A stretch of 64,000 bases of DNA from an uncultured Roseobacter sp. (GCF_947495275.1 NZ_CANLYL010000001.1:372001-436000); one strand, 5' to 3'; shown: positions 17,355 to 27,351, counted from the stretch's first letter. Notes: generated by a model not told the origin, from the sequence alone. Program-made: numbers and translations.

Positions 17355-18716
17355 ATGGCCAAATCCCCCTCCTTTTCCTGTTCAGCCTGCGGCAATGTCA
17401 CAAGCAAATGGGCCGGGCGCTGTGAAGCCTGCGGGGAATGGAACACGATTTCGGAAGATGCCGGGATCTCCAAAGGACCCGCCAAATCCCTGGGTGCAAA
17501 GCGGGGATCAGCCATTGTTCTGACCGATCTGGCAACGCAGGAGGCCCCGCCGCCCCGCACCCAATCCGGCATCGCCGAGCTCGACAGGGTTTTGGGCGGC
17601 GGATTGGTTCCGGCATCGGCCATTCTGGTGGGCGGGGACCCGGGTATCGGTAAATCGACCCTGTTGTTGCAGGCCGCCGCGCAATTTGCCCGCTCAGGTC
17701 TGAAAACAATTTATGTCTCCGGCGAAGAAGCCTCCGCGCAGGTCCGCATGCGCGCGCAACGTCTCGGGTTGCAGGATGCGCCCGTCAAACTGGCTGCGGA
17801 GACCAACCTGCGCGACATCCTGACAACGCTGGAAACCGAAAGACCACAGTTAGCCATTATCGATTCCATCCAGACCATGTGGGCCGACAATGTGGAAAGC
17901 GCGCCCGGTTCGGTCAGCCAGGTACGCGCCGCGGCGCATGAGCTGACCAGTTTTGCCAAACGCAAAGGGATTTCGGTCGTCCTTGTCGGCCATGTTACCA
18001 AGGAAGGACAGATCGCAGGGCCACGTGTCGTCGAACATATGGTCGACACGGTGCTCTATTTCGAGGGCGAACGCGGTCATCAGTTCCGCATCCTGCGCGC
18101 CGTGAAAAACCGCTTCGGTCCTGCGGATGAAATTGGCGTTTTCGAGATGACCGGCAAGGGGCTGTCCGAGGTGGCAAACCCCTCCGCGCTGTTTCTCTCT
18201 GAACGGGGCGAGCCCTCACCCGGATCGGTCGTATTTGCCGGTGTCGAGGGCACGCGGCCGGTATTGGTCGAGTTTCAGGCCCTTGTGGCCCCCTCGCCCC
18301 ATGCTCAAGCGCGACGCACGGTTGTCGGCTGGGACGGTGGACGCCTTGCCATGATCCTCGCGGTGTTGGAGGCGCGCTGCGGCATTCCCTTTGCGGGTCT
18401 CGACGTCTATCTCAACGTTGCGGGTGGCATGAAGGTCTCCGAGCCTGCCGCTGATCTAGCTGTCGCGGCGGCGCTGTTGAGTGCGCGAGAAGACGCTGCC
18501 TTGCCCGCAGACACGGTTGTTTTTGGCGAAATCAGCCTGTCGGGCGCCTTACGCCCCGCCTCCCAGACCGAAAACAGGTTGAAAGAAGCGCAAAAACTTG
18601 GTTTCACCGGCGCAATTGCCCCGAGCGGCGGCAAAGCGGTTGGCGTGAGCGGCATCTCCCTGAACACGATGGGGGATTTGACCGGCTTTGTGGGTGAAAT
18701 ATTTGGGGCCGGATAG
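17355..18716 (+). CDS. radA: DNA repair protein RadA
   Basis: RadA processes recombination intermediates and helps branch migration. The 453-residue protein has the N-terminal C4 zinc finger (Cys9, Cys12, Cys23, Cys26), a RecA-like ATPase with Walker A GGDPGIGKS (93-101), the RadA-specific KNRFG motif (about 252), and a C-terminal Lon-protease-like domain in which the family carries no active site. It sits 47 bp after the coiled-coil protein and before cvpA. Confidence 0.96.
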   Translation: MAKSPSFSCSACGNVTSKWAGRCEACGEWNTISEDAGISKGPAKSLGAKRGSAIVLTDLATQEAPPPRTQSGIAELDRVLGGGLVPASAILVGGDPGIGKSTLLLQAAAQFARSGLKTIYVSGEEASAQVRMRAQRLGLQDAPVKLAAETNLRDILTTLETERPQLAIIDSIQTMWADNVESAPGSVSQVRAAAHELTSFAKRKGISVVLVGHVTKEGQIAGPRVVEHMVDTVLYFEGERGHQFRILRAVKNRFGPADEIGVFEMTGKGLSEVANPSALFLSERGEPSPGSVVFAGVEGTRPVLVEFQALVAPSPHAQARRTVVGWDGGRLAMILAVLEARCGIPFAGLDVYLNVAGGMKVSEPAADLAVAAALLSAREDAALPADTVVFGEISLSGALRPASQTENRLKEAQKLGFTGAIAPSGGKAVGVSGISLNTMGDLTGFVGEIFGAG

Positions 18717-18743
18717 GCACGGGCACGAAAGGCGTTGAGAACT

Positions 18744-19298
18744 ATGGAAGGCTTCACAATAATCGACGGTGTTGTTGCGCTGATAATTGTTGTCTCGGCA
18801 CTGTTGGCCTATGGGCGCGGTCTTGTGCGAGAAATCATGGCGATCATCGGATGGATTGCCGCAGCCGTGCTGGGGTTTCTGTTTGCGCCGCAGGTCGAAC
18901 CCTTGGTGCGCGAAATCCCCGTCGTCGGAGAGTTTCTTGCTGACAGCTGCGAACTGTCGATCATCGGAGCCTTCGCCTTGGTATTCGCGGTGGCACTGAT
19001 CATCGTGTCTCTTTTCACCCCGTTGTTTGCCTCGATCGTGCAACGTTCAGCCCTTGGGGGCATTGATCAGGGCTTCGGCTTTGTCTTTGGCGTTGCGCGC
19101 GGCCTGTTGTTGGTGGCAATAGCCTTTTTTGTCTACGATACCGTCGTCACCGGCCAAACCTATTCTGTCGTGGATGAGAGCCGTTCTGCGGTGGTGTTTT
19201 CGCAGGTCGCCGACCGCATCCAGAATTCCGAACCCGAACAGGCTTTGGGGTGGATCACGGGTCAATATGAAACCCTTGTCGGAAATTGTGGCAACTGA
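18744..19298 (+). CDS. cvpA: CvpA family membrane protein
   Basis: This 184-residue protein has about four hydrophobic segments and the family opening FTIIDGVVALIIVVSALLA. CvpA proteins are inner-membrane proteins linked to colicin V production and envelope homeostasis, with poorly known mechanism, and usually precede purF. Here a histidine kinase gene stands between them. ATG 18744 gives the standard family start. Confidence 0.9.
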   Translation: MEGFTIIDGVVALIIVVSALLAYGRGLVREIMAIIGWIAAAVLGFLFAPQVEPLVREIPVVGEFLADSCELSIIGAFALVFAVALIIVSLFTPLFASIVQRSALGGIDQGFGFVFGVARGLLLVAIAFFVYDTVVTGQTYSVVDESRSAVVFSQVADRIQNSEPEQALGWITGQYETLVGNCGN

Positions 19299-19325
19299 TC
19301 CCAAAAACCTGAAAAAGCGGCACGC

Positions 19326-19340
19326 TTAAGACCGTTTTAA
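19326..19340. promoter_or_regulatory. CtrA-like site TTAA-N7-TTAA
   Basis: TTAA (19326-19329) and TTAA (19337-19340), exactly 7 bp apart, match the full CtrA half-site pair and form the dyad CTTAA-N7-TTAAG. The site lies 48 bp before the kinase start at 19388, a suitable place to act on its promoter. CtrA is conserved in roseobacters, but binding here is inference. Confidence 0.4.
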
Positions 19341-19387
19341 GAGGCGCGCGCCTATGTTGCGTGCGATTTATTTATTTTGAGGCGCTT

Positions 19388-20494
19388 GTGACAGATCCAT
19401 CAATTGAGTGCTTTGATGATGTTGCGGCACCTGTATTCGTGCTGGAACCAGATGCGCAGCAACTGCCTCGCTATACCGGCTGGAACACCTTTGCTGAATT
19501 GAAAAGCGGGTTGGCGCGCGAGCAGGTCATCGGCAAAACCGCCCGGGAAGTCTACGCAGGACGCATGGGTCAAACGGCGTTTGAACGCCATATGCTGGCC
19601 ATCGAAACCGGGCAATCCGCCACATATGAGATAGAACTGCCGATCAACGACCAGCAAATCTGGGTCCGCACAACCCTCAATCCCCAGAAAAACGACGCCG
19701 GTGAGGTCTGCCGCATCGTCGGGACCAGCATCGACATCTCCCCCGAGCAGGAGGCCAGCAGGCTGAGAGCCTCGCTTGCGACGGCTGCGTCGGAAATGGA
19801 ACAGTTCATAGCGATTGCGGCCCACGATCTGCGCACGCCCATGCGCAACATCAAGATCCTCATCGAAATGCTGCGCGAGGATTTCGAGGATCATGGCGAC
19901 GGTAAGGTTGATCTGATCAATCTGCTCGAAGAAGTGGCCATCAAGTCCGGCGGCTTGATCTCGGACGTGCTGACCCACGCACATGAAGCCAATGTACTGC
20001 CCGAGCAGATACCCTTCGACTTCGGACTGCTGTGCCAATCTATCCGGGACGTTCTGGACCCGCAGGGGCTTCATGAAGTCAACTGGCCGAATATCGTCCT
20101 ACAGGGTGACAAGACAGCCTTTCAGATTGTGCTCAGGAACCTGCTGGACAATGCCATCAAGCATGGCGGCAAGCCCAATATGCGAATTGATATTTCGGCG
20201 CGCCAGTCGTCCGCCAATATGATCTGCGTCAGCGTTCAGGACGACGGCGTCGGCTTTGACAATCCCGGCATGGATCTTTTCAACACCGGCACCTTCCGAC
20301 CCGATAGCGGGTACGGTCTGCTGGGTGTTCGTCGTCTCCTGACAGCACGTGGCGGCCATATCGCGGTCGAAAAAACAGCCTCTGGAGTGTCCGGTGCGGT
20401 TACCTTTTCACTGCCGGGCATCATAGCCGAAGCCGCTGATGATACTGGCACCGTTGCCCAACTGCACCCCCTCAGGCGCCGCGCTACGCGCTAA
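19388..20494 (+). CDS. PAS-domain sensor histidine kinase
   Basis: This soluble kinase of about 368 residues has an N-terminal PAS-like domain (about 10-120), then a HisKA helix with the phospho-acceptor in AAHDLRTPMRN (His146), and a HATPase_c domain with NLLDNAIKH, DDGVGFD and a degenerate G-box SGYGLLGVRRL. There are no membrane segments, so the signal is probably cytoplasmic. GTG 19388 has GAGG five bases upstream; GTG 19361 is an alternative. No response regulator gene is adjacent. A CtrA-like site lies upstream. Confidence 0.85.
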   Translation: MTDPSIECFDDVAAPVFVLEPDAQQLPRYTGWNTFAELKSGLAREQVIGKTAREVYAGRMGQTAFERHMLAIETGQSATYEIELPINDQQIWVRTTLNPQKNDAGEVCRIVGTSIDISPEQEASRLRASLATAASEMEQFIAIAAHDLRTPMRNIKILIEMLREDFEDHGDGKVDLINLLEEVAIKSGGLISDVLTHAHEANVLPEQIPFDFGLLCQSIRDVLDPQGLHEVNWPNIVLQGDKTAFQIVLRNLLDNAIKHGGKPNMRIDISARQSSANMICVSVQDDGVGFDNPGMDLFNTGTFRPDSGYGLLGVRRLLTARGGHIAVEKTASGVSGAVTFSLPGIIAEAADDTGTVAQLHPLRRRATR

Positions 20495-20615
20495 GCGTGT
20501 CCTAACCGTGTCTCAGAGGCGACAATCGTGTCCTTGAGCATGATAGTTTCGTGACACTTACGGCCATAGTCCCTACATACGAGATAACCCACAAACCGGA
20601 TTCGGAGCTGCCCCG

Positions 20616-22109
20616 TTGTCCAAGATCATGCCCCCCGCTCACCCCTTTGACACGTCCTACCTGCGCGACAGCGACGATGACGACAAACTCAAAGAGGAAT
20701 GCGGGATTTTCGGCGTCATCGGAGTTGTCGATGCCGCGAATTTTGTCGCTCTGGGCTTGCATGCGCTGCAACACCGCGGCCAGGAAGCTGGCGGTATCGT
20801 CAGCCACCATTCGGAACAGGGGTTTCAATCCGCCCGGCGGTTTGGCTATGTCCGGGACAACTTTACCTCGCAAAAGATTATGGAGACGCTGCCGGGGCCC
20901 TTGGCAATTGGACATGTGCGCTATTCAACGGCAGGTTCCAAAGGGCAAACGGCGATCCGGGACGTCCAGCCCTTTTTTGGTGAATTTGCCATGGGGGGCG
21001 CTGCAATTGCTCACAACGGCAATATCACCAATGCCAATTCGCTGCGCCGTGAACTGATCGAACGGGGGTCGATTTTCCAGTCCTCTTCAGACAGCGAATG
21101 CATCATTCATCTGATGGCGCGCAGCCTGCAACGCACGATCCCTGAACGCATGGAAGACGCCTTGCGCCGTGTCGAAGGGGCTTTTTCGATTGTGGCGATG
21201 ACCCGTACCAAACTGATCGGTGTGCGCGACCCATTGGGTGTACGCCCGCTGGTTTTGGGCCGTGTGGGTGATGGCTGGGCGTTGAGTTCAGAGACCTGCG
21301 CATTGGACATCATCGGCGGCGAGTTCATCCGCGAAATCGAGCCCGGTGAAATGGTTGTCATCACGGACAAGGGGGTAGAATCGCATTTCCCCTTCCGCCC
21401 GCAAAAACCCCGTTTCTGCATCTTTGAACATGTCTACTTCAGCCGCCCTGACAGCATTCTGGGTGGCCGGTCCGTCTATGAGACGCGCGAAGCCATTGGG
21501 CGTGAACTGGCCAAGGAAGCCCCGGTGGAGGCCGATCTCGTCTGCCCGGTCCCGGACAGCGGCACACCTGCGGCCATCGGTTATTCCCTGGAATCGGGTA
21601 TTCCTTACGCCATGGGCATCATCCGCAATCAGTACATGGGCCGGACCTTCATTGAGCCGACGGAGCAGATCCGCAACATGGGTGTGCGGCTGAAACTGAA
21701 CGTCAATCGCGCGCTCATCCAGGGCAAGCGTGTGATCCTGGTGGACGATTCCGTGGTGCGCGGCACCACCTCTCGCAAAATCAAGGAAATGATTCTCGAT
21801 GCGGGGGCGGCGGAAGTTCATTTCCGCATCGCCTCCCCCCCCACAGCCTGGCCCTGTTTTTATGGGGTCGATACACCGCAGCGCGAAAAACTTCTGGCCG
21901 CCACCATGTCAGAAGAAGAAATGCGCGCGCACCTGCAAGTGGACAGCCTGCGCTTTATTTCCCTTGATGGCCTGTACCGCGCGGTCGGAGAGACCAAGGG
22001 CCGCGATACCAAGCAGCCGCAATATTGCGACGCCTGTTTTTCCGGGGAGTACCCGGTCGAACCCGCCGATCAGATAGAGAGCGGATTTGAGATGAAAGCG
22101 GCCGAATAA
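20616..22109 (+). CDS. purF: Amidophosphoribosyltransferase
   Basis: PurF makes phosphoribosylamine from PRPP and glutamine, the first committed step of purine synthesis. The 497 residues show the N-terminal nucleophile Cys29 in KEECGIFG after a propeptide, the type II glutamine amidotransferase domain, the PRPP loop VILVDDSVVRGTT, and C-terminal cysteines in YCDACFSGEYP, as in the Fe-S-containing Bacillus-type enzyme. TTG 20616 has GGAG eight bases upstream; ATG 20628 is the alternative start but is poorly spaced. Confidence 0.96.
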   Translation: MSKIMPPAHPFDTSYLRDSDDDDKLKEECGIFGVIGVVDAANFVALGLHALQHRGQEAGGIVSHHSEQGFQSARRFGYVRDNFTSQKIMETLPGPLAIGHVRYSTAGSKGQTAIRDVQPFFGEFAMGGAAIAHNGNITNANSLRRELIERGSIFQSSSDSECIIHLMARSLQRTIPERMEDALRRVEGAFSIVAMTRTKLIGVRDPLGVRPLVLGRVGDGWALSSETCALDIIGGEFIREIEPGEMVVITDKGVESHFPFRPQKPRFCIFEHVYFSRPDSILGGRSVYETREAIGRELAKEAPVEADLVCPVPDSGTPAAIGYSLESGIPYAMGIIRNQYMGRTFIEPTEQIRNMGVRLKLNVNRALIQGKRVILVDDSVVRGTTSRKIKEMILDAGAAEVHFRIASPPTAWPCFYGVDTPQREKLLAATMSEEEMRAHLQVDSLRFISLDGLYRAVGETKGRDTKQPQYCDACFSGEYPVEPADQIESGFEMKAAE

Positions 22110-22155
22110 CACCCTGCTGCCGGTTTCTGTCAGGATCAACCCGCACATAGATTTC

Positions 22156-22560
22156 ATGACAACACTGCCGAAAAATATGGAAGACGTCATCCGGCAATGG
22201 CCGGACCCTGCGCAGTCACGCTTTGCCGATATACGCGAGACCGTGCATCAGGTCGCGCAACGCGCGCAAATCGGAACGCTGGTGGAAACCCTGAAGTGGG
22301 GCCAGCCATCATGGCTGCCAAAACGCCCCCGCATTGGCACGACACTCCGGTGTGACTGGCAAGCGCATGAGCCTGATCGCCTTGCATTGTTTGTGCACTG
22401 CCAGACCACCCTGGTCGAAACCCTGCGAACGCTATACCCCAAATCCTTCACGTTCGAAGGCACACGCGCCTTGAAACTCGCCCTGGATGAACCCTTGCCC
22501 ATGGACGCCATCGACCACTGCGCCTTTCTGACGCTGACCTATCATCGCAAGAATACTTGA
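22156..22560 (+). CDS. DUF1801 domain protein
   Basis: This small protein of 134 residues matches the DUF1801 (YdhG-like) fold, with a typical opening helix and the ETLKWGQPSW block (44-53). The family is related to frataxin-like folds and has no settled function. It begins 46 bp after purF and is followed after 31 bp by a short-chain dehydrogenase gene on the same strand. Confidence 0.8.
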   Translation: MTTLPKNMEDVIRQWPDPAQSRFADIRETVHQVAQRAQIGTLVETLKWGQPSWLPKRPRIGTTLRCDWQAHEPDRLALFVHCQTTLVETLRTLYPKSFTFEGTRALKLALDEPLPMDAIDHCAFLTLTYHRKNT

Positions 22561-22591
22561 CGCGCCTGCCGATCCCCCTCAAACCGCGCCT

Positions 22592-23227
22592 ATGACAAAG
22601 ACTGCTCTTATCACCGGTGCATCGCGCGGCCTGGGTGCCGCATTGGCCGAAGCGCTGGCCCCCACCCATCATATCGTCGCCGTGGCAAAAACCACCGGTG
22701 CCCTTGAAGAACTGGACGACCGCATTCAGGCCAAAGGCGGCAGCGCCACGCTGGCACCGATGGATGTTACAAATCAAGACGCGATGGCAACCCTCTGTCG
22801 CGGCATATTTGAACGGTGGGGCACCCTCGATATGTGGCTGCACGCGGCCATCCATGCAGCCCCACTGGCACCAGCGGATCACATTGACGCCAAGGATTTC
22901 GCCAAATCCGTGGCCTGCAATGTCACCGCAACCGCAACGCTGATCACCTTTGTGGCACCGCTGCTGGGCGATGCGGGACAAGCCGTCTTTTTCGATGATC
23001 CAAATGCCGGGCAGAAGTTTTACGGCAGTTACGGGGCGACCAAGGCGGCGCAGATTTCGCTTGCCCGGAGCTGGCAGGCTGAAACGCAAAAAACCGGCCC
23101 CAAGGTCCATGTCGTGACACCCCCGGCCATGCCAACCGCGACAAGAGCGCGTTTCTACCCCGGTGAAAACCGCACCAACCTGACCCAACCGGCGGATGCT
23201 GCCTTGGCTGTTCTGCAACAGCTCTGA
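22592..23227 (+). CDS. Short-chain dehydrogenase/reductase
   Basis: This compact SDR of 211 residues has the NAD(P)-binding motif TGASRGLGA (8-16) and the catalytic YGATK (YxxxK) near residue 148. It is shorter than the usual 240-250 residues, lacking part of the C-terminal substrate region. The upstream catalytic Ser position reads as VFFDDPNAG, without the usual Ser, so activity is open. Substrate unknown. Confidence 0.8.
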   Translation: MTKTALITGASRGLGAALAEALAPTHHIVAVAKTTGALEELDDRIQAKGGSATLAPMDVTNQDAMATLCRGIFERWGTLDMWLHAAIHAAPLAPADHIDAKDFAKSVACNVTATATLITFVAPLLGDAGQAVFFDDPNAGQKFYGSYGATKAAQISLARSWQAETQKTGPKVHVVTPPAMPTATRARFYPGENRTNLTQPADAALAVLQQL

Positions 23228-23316
23228 GGTGCCGCGCGGCAAATCACCCGCCATGAGGCTAGGTGGCCTTGCCGCCTGACCGACCCTCGCCTATCAAGGC
23301 AAAAAGGGGCCATTTC

Positions 23317-24102
23317 ATGCGCATTCTCATTACCAACGACGACGGCATCAACGCTCCCGGCCTGAAAGTGCTGCATGCCATCGCCACCGAACTGGTCGGG
23401 GATACGGGCGAGGTCTGGACGGTCGCCCCCGCCTTTGAGCAGTCCGGTGTCGGGCATTGCATCAGCTATACCCATCCGATGATGATCAATGAATTTGGTG
23501 ACAAGCGGTTCGCGGCCGAAGGATCGCCCGCAGATTGCGTTCTGGCAGGGTTACATGAGGTGATGAAAGATGCGCCCCCTGATCTTGTGCTGTCAGGTGT
23601 CAACAGGGGCAACAATTCAGCCGAAAACACCCTCTATTCAGGGACCATCGGGGGGGCGATGGAAGCCGCGCTCCAAGGACTCCCGGCGATTGCGCTTTCA
23701 CAGTATTTCGGCCCCCAAAACGCCAAGACCGCGGACCCTTTCGAAGCCTCCGGACAGCATGGTGCCGAGGTTGTTCGGCGCATTCTTGCCCATACGCCCG
23801 AAGAAAACGGCGGCTACCGGCTTTTTTACAATGTCAATTTTCCGCCTGTTCCGGGTCAGGGCGTCAAGGGCATTCGTCTTTCCAGGCAAGGTATGCGCCC
23901 AGGCACGGGGTTCAGCACGGAACCGCATCTGTCGCCTTCGGGGCGGCGGTTTTTGTGGATCAAGGGCGGCAATCAGCAGGTCGCGACAGATCCGGGCACC
24001 GATGCTGCCGACAATCTGGAGGGCTATGTGTCGGTCACGCCCATGCGGGCAGACCTGACGGCACATGACATGTTGGGCGCTTTGTCGGGCATTGCCACAT
24101 GA
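23317..24102 (+). CDS. surE: 5'/3'-nucleotidase SurE
   Basis: SurE is a metal-dependent phosphatase acting on nucleoside monophosphates, linked to stationary-phase survival. The 261-residue protein begins [15 protein letters not shown], with the metal ligands Asp8 and Asp9 and later the SGVNRGNN block. ATG 23317 is chosen over 23263, since SurE homologues start right at the NDDG strand. Its stop overlaps the pcm start (ATGA), so the two are coupled. Confidence 0.95.
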   Translation: MRILITNDDGINAPGLKVLHAIATELVGDTGEVWTVAPAFEQSGVGHCISYTHPMMINEFGDKRFAAEGSPADCVLAGLHEVMKDAPPDLVLSGVNRGNNSAENTLYSGTIGGAMEAALQGLPAIALSQYFGPQNAKTADPFEASGQHGAEVVRRILAHTPEENGGYRLFYNVNFPPVPGQGVKGIRLSRQGMRPGTGFSTEPHLSPSGRRFLWIKGGNQQVATDPGTDAADNLEGYVSVTPMRADLTAHDMLGALSGIAT

Positions 24103-24743
24103 GTGACGACGCCACGCGCAAGATGCAGTTTCTATATGCGCTGCGTTCCAAGGGCGTTACCGACAAACGTGTGCTGTCGGCGATGGAGGCCATTGATCGT
24201 GGCCCTTTCATTCGCGGTATATTTGCTGAACGCGCCTATGAAGATATGCCCTTGCCGATTGCCTGCGGCCAGACGATCAGCCAGCCTTCGGTGGTTGGCC
24301 TGATGACGCAGGCCCTGCGGATCAGCCCCCGGGACAAGGTGCTTGAGATCGGCACCGGGTCGGGGTATCAGGCGGCGATCCTGAGCAAGCTGGCGCGGCG
24401 CGTCTATACCATCGACCGTCACAGCCGACTGGTACGCGAAGCTCGCGAGCTCTTTGACCTGCTGGATCTGACCAATATCACCGCAATCACCGGCGATGGC
24501 AGCTACGGGCTGCCGGATCAGGCGCCGTTTGACCGCATCATCGTCACAGCCGCCGCCGAAGACCCACCCAGCACCTTGATGGAACAGCTCAAGATGGGGG
24601 GGGTGATGGTGATTCCGGTTGGTCAGTCAGACGCTGTGCAGCATCTGATCGTTGCTCATAAGACCCCCGATGGATTTGAATATGACGAACTGCGGCAGGT
24701 TCGCTTCGTCCCCTTGCTGGAAGGCTTGGGAAAGGACACATAA
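24099..24743 (+). CDS. pcm: Protein-L-isoaspartate O-methyltransferase
   Basis: Pcm methylates isoaspartyl residues to start repair of aged proteins. The 214-residue protein has the SAM-binding [13 protein letters not shown] motif and the preceding [13 protein letters not shown] block typical of the family. It overlaps surE by 4 bp and is followed by the NlpD-like gene. surE-pcm-nlpD is a classic proteobacterial cluster for stationary-phase maintenance. Confidence 0.95.
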   Translation: MSDDATRKMQFLYALRSKGVTDKRVLSAMEAIDRGPFIRGIFAERAYEDMPLPIACGQTISQPSVVGLMTQALRISPRDKVLEIGTGSGYQAAILSKLARRVYTIDRHSRLVREARELFDLLDLTNITAITGDGSYGLPDQAPFDRIIVTAAAEDPPSTLMEQLKMGGVMVIPVGQSDAVQHLIVAHKTPDGFEYDELRQVRFVPLLEGLGKDT

Positions 24744-24811
24744 GCTGCTATAAAGGGCGCATAAAGCGTTGGAGCAACCAATGCGACGATGGTCAGATTG
24801 AGGACAAGCAG

Positions 24812-26008
24812 ATGACCCACTTTATTTCGCGCAGCCGTCTGCGCCTTTCGCTGATGTCAGCCAGTGCGCTGGTTGTGCTGGCCGCCTGTGATCAACCGCT
24901 TGATTTTGACCTGCGCGGCGGGGTTGGCGGTTTCAGCACCGCAGATGCCGCAACGCAAGTCATCCCCGGCAGCCGCCCCAGCCCCGATGATCGCGGCGTG
25001 ATCTCCTATCCGAACTATCAGGTTGCCATCGCCGACAGGGGCGACACGATTTCTTCGGTCGCGACGCGTTTGGGTGTGAGCACAGCCGAATTGGCGCGTT
25101 TCAATGGCATCGAGGCAGATGTACCTTTGCGCAAGGGCGAGGTGATTGCCCTGCCCAAGCGGGTTGCTGAACCCTCCCCGGCCACCGGCGCGATTGGAAC
25201 AGGACCGATCCAACCCGGGGGCGTCGACATTGGCACACTGGCGGGCGACGCCATCAACCGCGCACCGGAATCAACTGGCGTGCAGACTGCCGCACTGCCG
25301 CCTGCCGCGACCAGCACGCCGACCCCACAAACCGGTCAGGAACCCATCCGCCACAAGGTGGAGCGCGGCGAGACCGCCTATACAATTGCACGGCTTTACC
25401 AAGTGCCCGTGAAAACACTGGCCGAATGGAACGGGCTGGGCGCTGATTTCGCCATCCGCGAAGGGCAGTTTCTGCTCATCCCGGTGGCAAAACAGGCCCC
25501 TCCTGCGGCGGCCGCATCCGCCGTCACGCAACCGGGTGCAGGATCACCAACGCCGACACCCCCCAGTGCGACCAAACCTTTGCCGGAACCGGAAAAAACC
25601 GTCGCCGTGCCCACGGAACCTGCCGCTGATCTTGGGCCTCAGACAACGGCATCTTCCTCTGCACGCATGGTCTTCCCGGTCAGCGGCTCGATCATTCGCG
25701 AATACGCAAAAGGCAAGAACGAAGGCATCAACATCAAGTCTGATCCGGGCTCTGCAGTGAAATCAGCCGATGCGGGCACCGTCGCTGCCATCACAAAAAG
25801 CGCCGATGGTATCCCGATCATCGTGGTGCGCCACGATCCTGAGTTGCTGACGGTCTACGCCAATGTGACAGATGTTTCGGTGAAAAAGGGCACAAAGGTC
25901 AAACGTGGCGAACCGATTGCCAAGCTCCGCCCGGGAAAGGACGCCTATGTCCATTTCGAAGTGCGCAAAGGTTTCGACAGCGTGGATCCACTTCCCTACT
26001 TGCAGTAG
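24812..26008 (+). CDS. NlpD-like LysM/M23 lipoprotein
   Basis: This 398-residue outer-membrane lipoprotein has a signal peptide ending in a lipobox LAAC (Cys26), two LysM peptidoglycan-binding modules (about 70-110 and 172-215), a Pro/Thr/Ala-rich linker and a C-terminal M23 domain (about 290-398). The M23 zinc ligands are not intact: the expected HxxxD region reads EGINIKSD, and the HxH motif reads YVH. This suggests an amidase activator rather than an active peptidase, as known for E. coli NlpD. It is third in the surE-pcm cluster. Confidence 0.88.
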   Translation: MTHFISRSRLRLSLMSASALVVLAACDQPLDFDLRGGVGGFSTADAATQVIPGSRPSPDDRGVISYPNYQVAIADRGDTISSVATRLGVSTAELARFNGIEADVPLRKGEVIALPKRVAEPSPATGAIGTGPIQPGGVDIGTLAGDAINRAPESTGVQTAALPPAATSTPTPQTGQEPIRHKVERGETAYTIARLYQVPVKTLAEWNGLGADFAIREGQFLLIPVAKQAPPAAAASAVTQPGAGSPTPTPPSATKPLPEPEKTVAVPTEPAADLGPQTTASSSARMVFPVSGSIIREYAKGKNEGINIKSDPGSAVKSADAGTVAAITKSADGIPIIVVRHDPELLTVYANVTDVSVKKGTKVKRGEPIAKLRPGKDAYVHFEVRKGFDSVDPLPYLQ

Positions 26009-26067
26009 AAGCGCGCTGAAATTGCAACTTTGCGTGGAAAACAGCCCGCAATCACCCTGAAATCGCC

Positions 26068-26094
26068 CAAGGCCTGCCGCATTGTCAGGCCTTG
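26068..26094. terminator. Strong stem-loop after the NlpD-like gene, no T-run
   Basis: CAAGGCCTG (26068-26076) and CAGGCCTTG (26086-26094) form a perfect 9-bp stem with a 9-nt loop, 60 bp after the NlpD-like gene. No T-run follows on the plus strand, so this is only a possible terminator or mRNA-end stabiliser of the surE-pcm-nlpD operon. Confidence 0.4.
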
Positions 26095-26161
26095 AGACAC
26101 GCTACTGCCGTGTTTGCCAGCTACATAAAATCCAGTTGGAAGCAACCAGTTGGATCGACTC

Positions 26162-27184
26162 ATGCCGAGTTTCTTCGGGTACACGAACGCAATTTTTGGC
26201 TCTCAGACCACGACCGATGGCGGCGCGGCGGTCAACTACCGGTTTGCGCCAACCGGTACCTGGCGTTGGGAAGGAACCACCACGTCCTTTGTGGTCGAGG
26301 AAGCGTTCGAAAGTAACACGGTCTTCAACGGCGATCCGACCAATGAATTCGTCAGCGACAACTTGCAAATCGGGGGCAGCCGTGCCCAGACGGTAGAGAT
26401 TGATGGGACCGACCGGCAGGTGATCTGGGACTACACATTCAACGTGACCGATGGGACCAACACATGGCGGGTAGGTGTCATCGACGTCGATCTGGACAAC
26501 AGTGATGTGATCGAAGCCGGATCTGAAAACGGTTACTTCCTGGTTTTTCCCGATGGTCTTCCGCCGGAGGGTGTCGATCTGACATCAGGTGCTATTGTTG
26601 AGAATGACAGTGGAACGTCGCACGCAGGTCTGGGAGGCACAGTTGTCTGCTTTGCGGCTGGCATGATGATCGAAACCGCGTCCGGGCCCCGTCCGGTTCA
26701 AGACCTGCAAACCGGTGACATGGTTCTTACGCGGGAGGATGGCTTTCAGCCGCTGCGCTGGTCCGGTCACACAACCGTTGCCGCCCTCGGCGATCTTGCC
26801 CCGATCATCATTTCCGCAGGGGTACTGGGCAATACAACCGAACTGATCGTCTCTCCGCAACATGCAATCCTGGTAGAGGATTGGCGGGCCGAATTGCTCT
26901 ACGGATCATCTGACGTGCTTGTACGCGCCATTGATCTGCTTTCACATGACGGCGTTTATCGTCGTTCCGGCGGTCTGGTGACCTACTGCCATATTCTGTT
27001 TGACAGCCACCACCTGGTGCGGGTGTCTGATCTTTGGTCTGAGAGCCTCTATCCGGCTGAAATGGCGATGGAAGCCATGAGCCCCGAAGCGCGCGCTGAG
27101 ATAGCGGCGCTCTTTCCGAACCTCCACGCCTACGGACCCAAAGTGGCCCGCTGTCTGCGCCACTACGAAGCGACGTGTCTTTGA
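26162..27184 (+). CDS. Hint-domain protein
   Basis: The 340-residue protein has an N-terminal part (about 1-165) of beta-rich, Asp/Thr-rich composition and a C-terminal Hint domain with the Cys nucleophile in VCFAAGMMIET, the LQTGDMVLTREDG strand and the His block SPQHAILVED. Hint domains self-splice or cleave in inteins and hedgehog. Roseobacters carry many such proteins, often with calcium-binding or secreted N-terminal parts; their role is unknown. ATG 26162 chosen over 26150 (TTG). A degenerate relative lies at 36926. Confidence 0.82.
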   Translation: MPSFFGYTNAIFGSQTTTDGGAAVNYRFAPTGTWRWEGTTTSFVVEEAFESNTVFNGDPTNEFVSDNLQIGGSRAQTVEIDGTDRQVIWDYTFNVTDGTNTWRVGVIDVDLDNSDVIEAGSENGYFLVFPDGLPPEGVDLTSGAIVENDSGTSHAGLGGTVVCFAAGMMIETASGPRPVQDLQTGDMVLTREDGFQPLRWSGHTTVAALGDLAPIIISAGVLGNTTELIVSPQHAILVEDWRAELLYGSSDVLVRAIDLLSHDGVYRRSGGLVTYCHILFDSHHLVRVSDLWSESLYPAEMAMEAMSPEARAEIAALFPNLHAYGPKVARCLRHYEATCL

Positions 27185-27351
27185 GCAGAGGACGCACGAT
27201 ATGAAGCTCCAACCCTCCGTGCTGGCATCCTTCAGCCTTGGAAACAGGCACATTGGTGGCTGCACGCGCCTCAGGATTTCATTGAACAAAAGCAGCTGGC
27301 GCAAAGCGCCCAGACCATCGGGGGCACAGGTCATCCACCTGATACAGCCCG

